Source: Pseudomonadota bacterium
Lineage (GTDB): Bacteria; Pseudomonadota; Alphaproteobacteria; Reyranellales; Reyranellaceae
Direction of reading: 5' to 3'
Assembly: GCA_023436825.1 (NCBI GenBank)
Contig: JAEZHS010000220.1
Location: 1-5,755 of the forward strand
Length of the DNA: 5,755 nt
The notes under the pieces are model-generated. The model was not told the origin of the DNA. It was given only the letters and a program-made list of their open reading frames with translations, and searched no databases. Positions 4,869-5,755 of the stretch are shown piece after piece. Each line of letters opens with the position of its first letter. Positions within the stretch are counted from its first letter, which is position 1. Both the position numbers and the translations under genes were made by a program.

Positions 4869-5755
4869 GTGCTTCAGAAGAACTGGCAGGACCTGATCAA
4901 GCCGGAGAAGCTTGTCACCGAAGCCGGCGTCGATTCAGGTCGTACCGCGACCATCGTCGCCGAGCCGCTGGAGCGCGGCTTCGGTCTCACGCTCGGCAAT
5001 GCGCTGCGCCGCGTGTTGCTCTCCTCGCTGCAGGGTGCCGCCGTCACGTCGATCAAGATCGACAACGTGCTGCACGAGTTCTCGTCGATTCCCGGCGTCC
5101 GTGAGGACGTGGTCGACATCGTGCTCAACATCAAGGCCATGGCGGTGAAGATGCAGGGCGATCGCCCGCAGCGTCTATACCTGCGCGCCGTCGGCCCCGG
5201 AGAGGTCACGGCCGGCATGATCGAGCTGCCGGGCGACGTCCAGATCATGGATCCCAAGCACCTGATCTGCACGCTCGACGACGGCGCCTCGATCTCGATG
5301 GAGCTGATGGTCGCCACCGGCAAGGGCTACATTCCGGCTTCGGCCAACCGGCCCGAGGACGCGCCGATCGGCCTGATCCCGATCGACTCGGTGTTCAGCC
5401 CGGTCAAGCGCGTCTCCTACAAGATCGAGAACAGCCGCGTTGGCCAGGTCACCGACTACGACAAGCTGTCGATGACGGTCGAGACCAACGGCACGACCCG
5501 CCCGGACGACGCCGTGGCGCTGGCCGCGCGCATCCTGCAGGACCAGCTGCAGCTCTTCATCAACTTCGAGGAGCCGCGCGAGGTTCGCAAGGAGGAGCAG
5601 CAGGACGACTTCCCGTTCAACCGCAACCTGCTGCGCAAGGTCGACGAGCTCGAGCTGTCGGTGCGTTCGGCCAACTGCCTGAAGAACGACAACATCATCT
5701 ACATCGGCGATCTGGTGCAGAAGACCGAGGCGGAGATGCTGCGCACGCCGAACTT
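4869..5755 (+). CDS. rpoA: DNA-directed RNA polymerase subunit alpha (5' part)
   Basis: From a GTG start the frame is open for 295 complete codons to the window end, so the stop is not seen. RpoA dimerises to nucleate RNA polymerase assembly, and its C-terminal domain contacts UP-element DNA and activators (family knowledge). The N-terminal domain shows [14 protein letters not shown] (1-14), [20 protein letters not shown] (35-54) and [19 protein letters not shown] (71-89), including the RR of the assembly motif. Domain 2 contains [17 protein letters not shown] (122-138) and [25 protein letters not shown] (163-187). A flexible linker lies about 236-256. The C-terminal domain starts near 257, with [11 protein letters not shown] (264-274), whose Arg 266 matches DNA-contacting Arg 265 of E. 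coli. About 40 residues should follow outside the window. rplQ is the expected next gene. Confidence 0.98.
   Translation, partial: MLQKNWQDLIKPEKLVTEAGVDSGRTATIVAEPLERGFGLTLGNALRRVLLSSLQGAAVTSIKIDNVLHEFSSIPGVREDVVDIVLNIKAMAVKMQGDRPQRLYLRAVGPGEVTAGMIELPGDVQIMDPKHLICTLDDGASISMELMVATGKGYIPASANRPEDAPIGLIPIDSVFSPVKRVSYKIENSRVGQVTDYDKLSMTVETNGTTRPDDAVALAARILQDQLQLFINFEEPREVRKEEQQDDFPFNRNLLRKVDELELSVRSANCLKNDNIIYIGDLVQKTEAEMLRTPN

Overview
The window is one stretch of a ribosomal-protein chromosome locus, all on the + strand and all recognisable. It holds the end of the spc operon and the start of the alpha operon, in the order rplF (3' end) - rplR - rpsE - rpmD - rplO - secY - adk - rpsM - rpsK - rpoA (5' part). 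The DNA is strongly GC-rich with G/C-biased third codon positions. The order secY-adk-rpsM-rpsK-rpoA without rpmJ, map, infA or rpsD, together with the protein sequences (an Arg/Asp-rich N-terminus on S5, an RpoA beginning [10 protein letters not shown], a four-cysteine adenylate kinase lid), points to an alphaproteobacterium. A Rhodospirillales-like or Reyranella-like lineage is my best guess, but that finer placement is inference from memory of the families, not a computed phylogeny.

Region 1-3827 is the spc part. Six 50S/30S protein genes (L6, L18, S5, L30, L15) and the translocon gene secY follow each other with gaps of 9 to 24 nt, and adk overlaps or nearly abuts secY. Each gene has its own Shine-Dalgarno sequence except adk, which is probably translationally coupled to secY. 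I see no internal terminator, so this looks like one transcript.

Region 3828-3948 is the only regulatory-looking gap between the two operons. It has a near-consensus sigma70-type promoter (TTGACT, 16 nt, TATAAT), an 11-bp GC-rich hairpin in the predicted leader, and then a second, small hairpin. That small hairpin carries the whole rpsM Shine-Dalgarno in its loop and the first base of the TTG start codon in its stem. This is the most interesting element of the window: a candidate leader control site for the alpha operon, comparable in position to the S4-controlled site of E. coli, but in an operon that here lacks rpsD directly after rpsK.

Region 3949-5755 is the alpha part: rpsM (TTG start), rpsK, a 104-nt gap with two consecutive hairpins where E. 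coli has rpsD, and rpoA (GTG start), which is cut by the window end inside its C-terminal domain. Together the genes supply ribosome subunits, the Sec translocon channel, an adenylate-balancing kinase and the RNA polymerase alpha subunit. I found no mobile element, CRISPR, tRNA, rRNA or new defence-type system; this is conserved housekeeping DNA with a few regulatory and sequence oddities.
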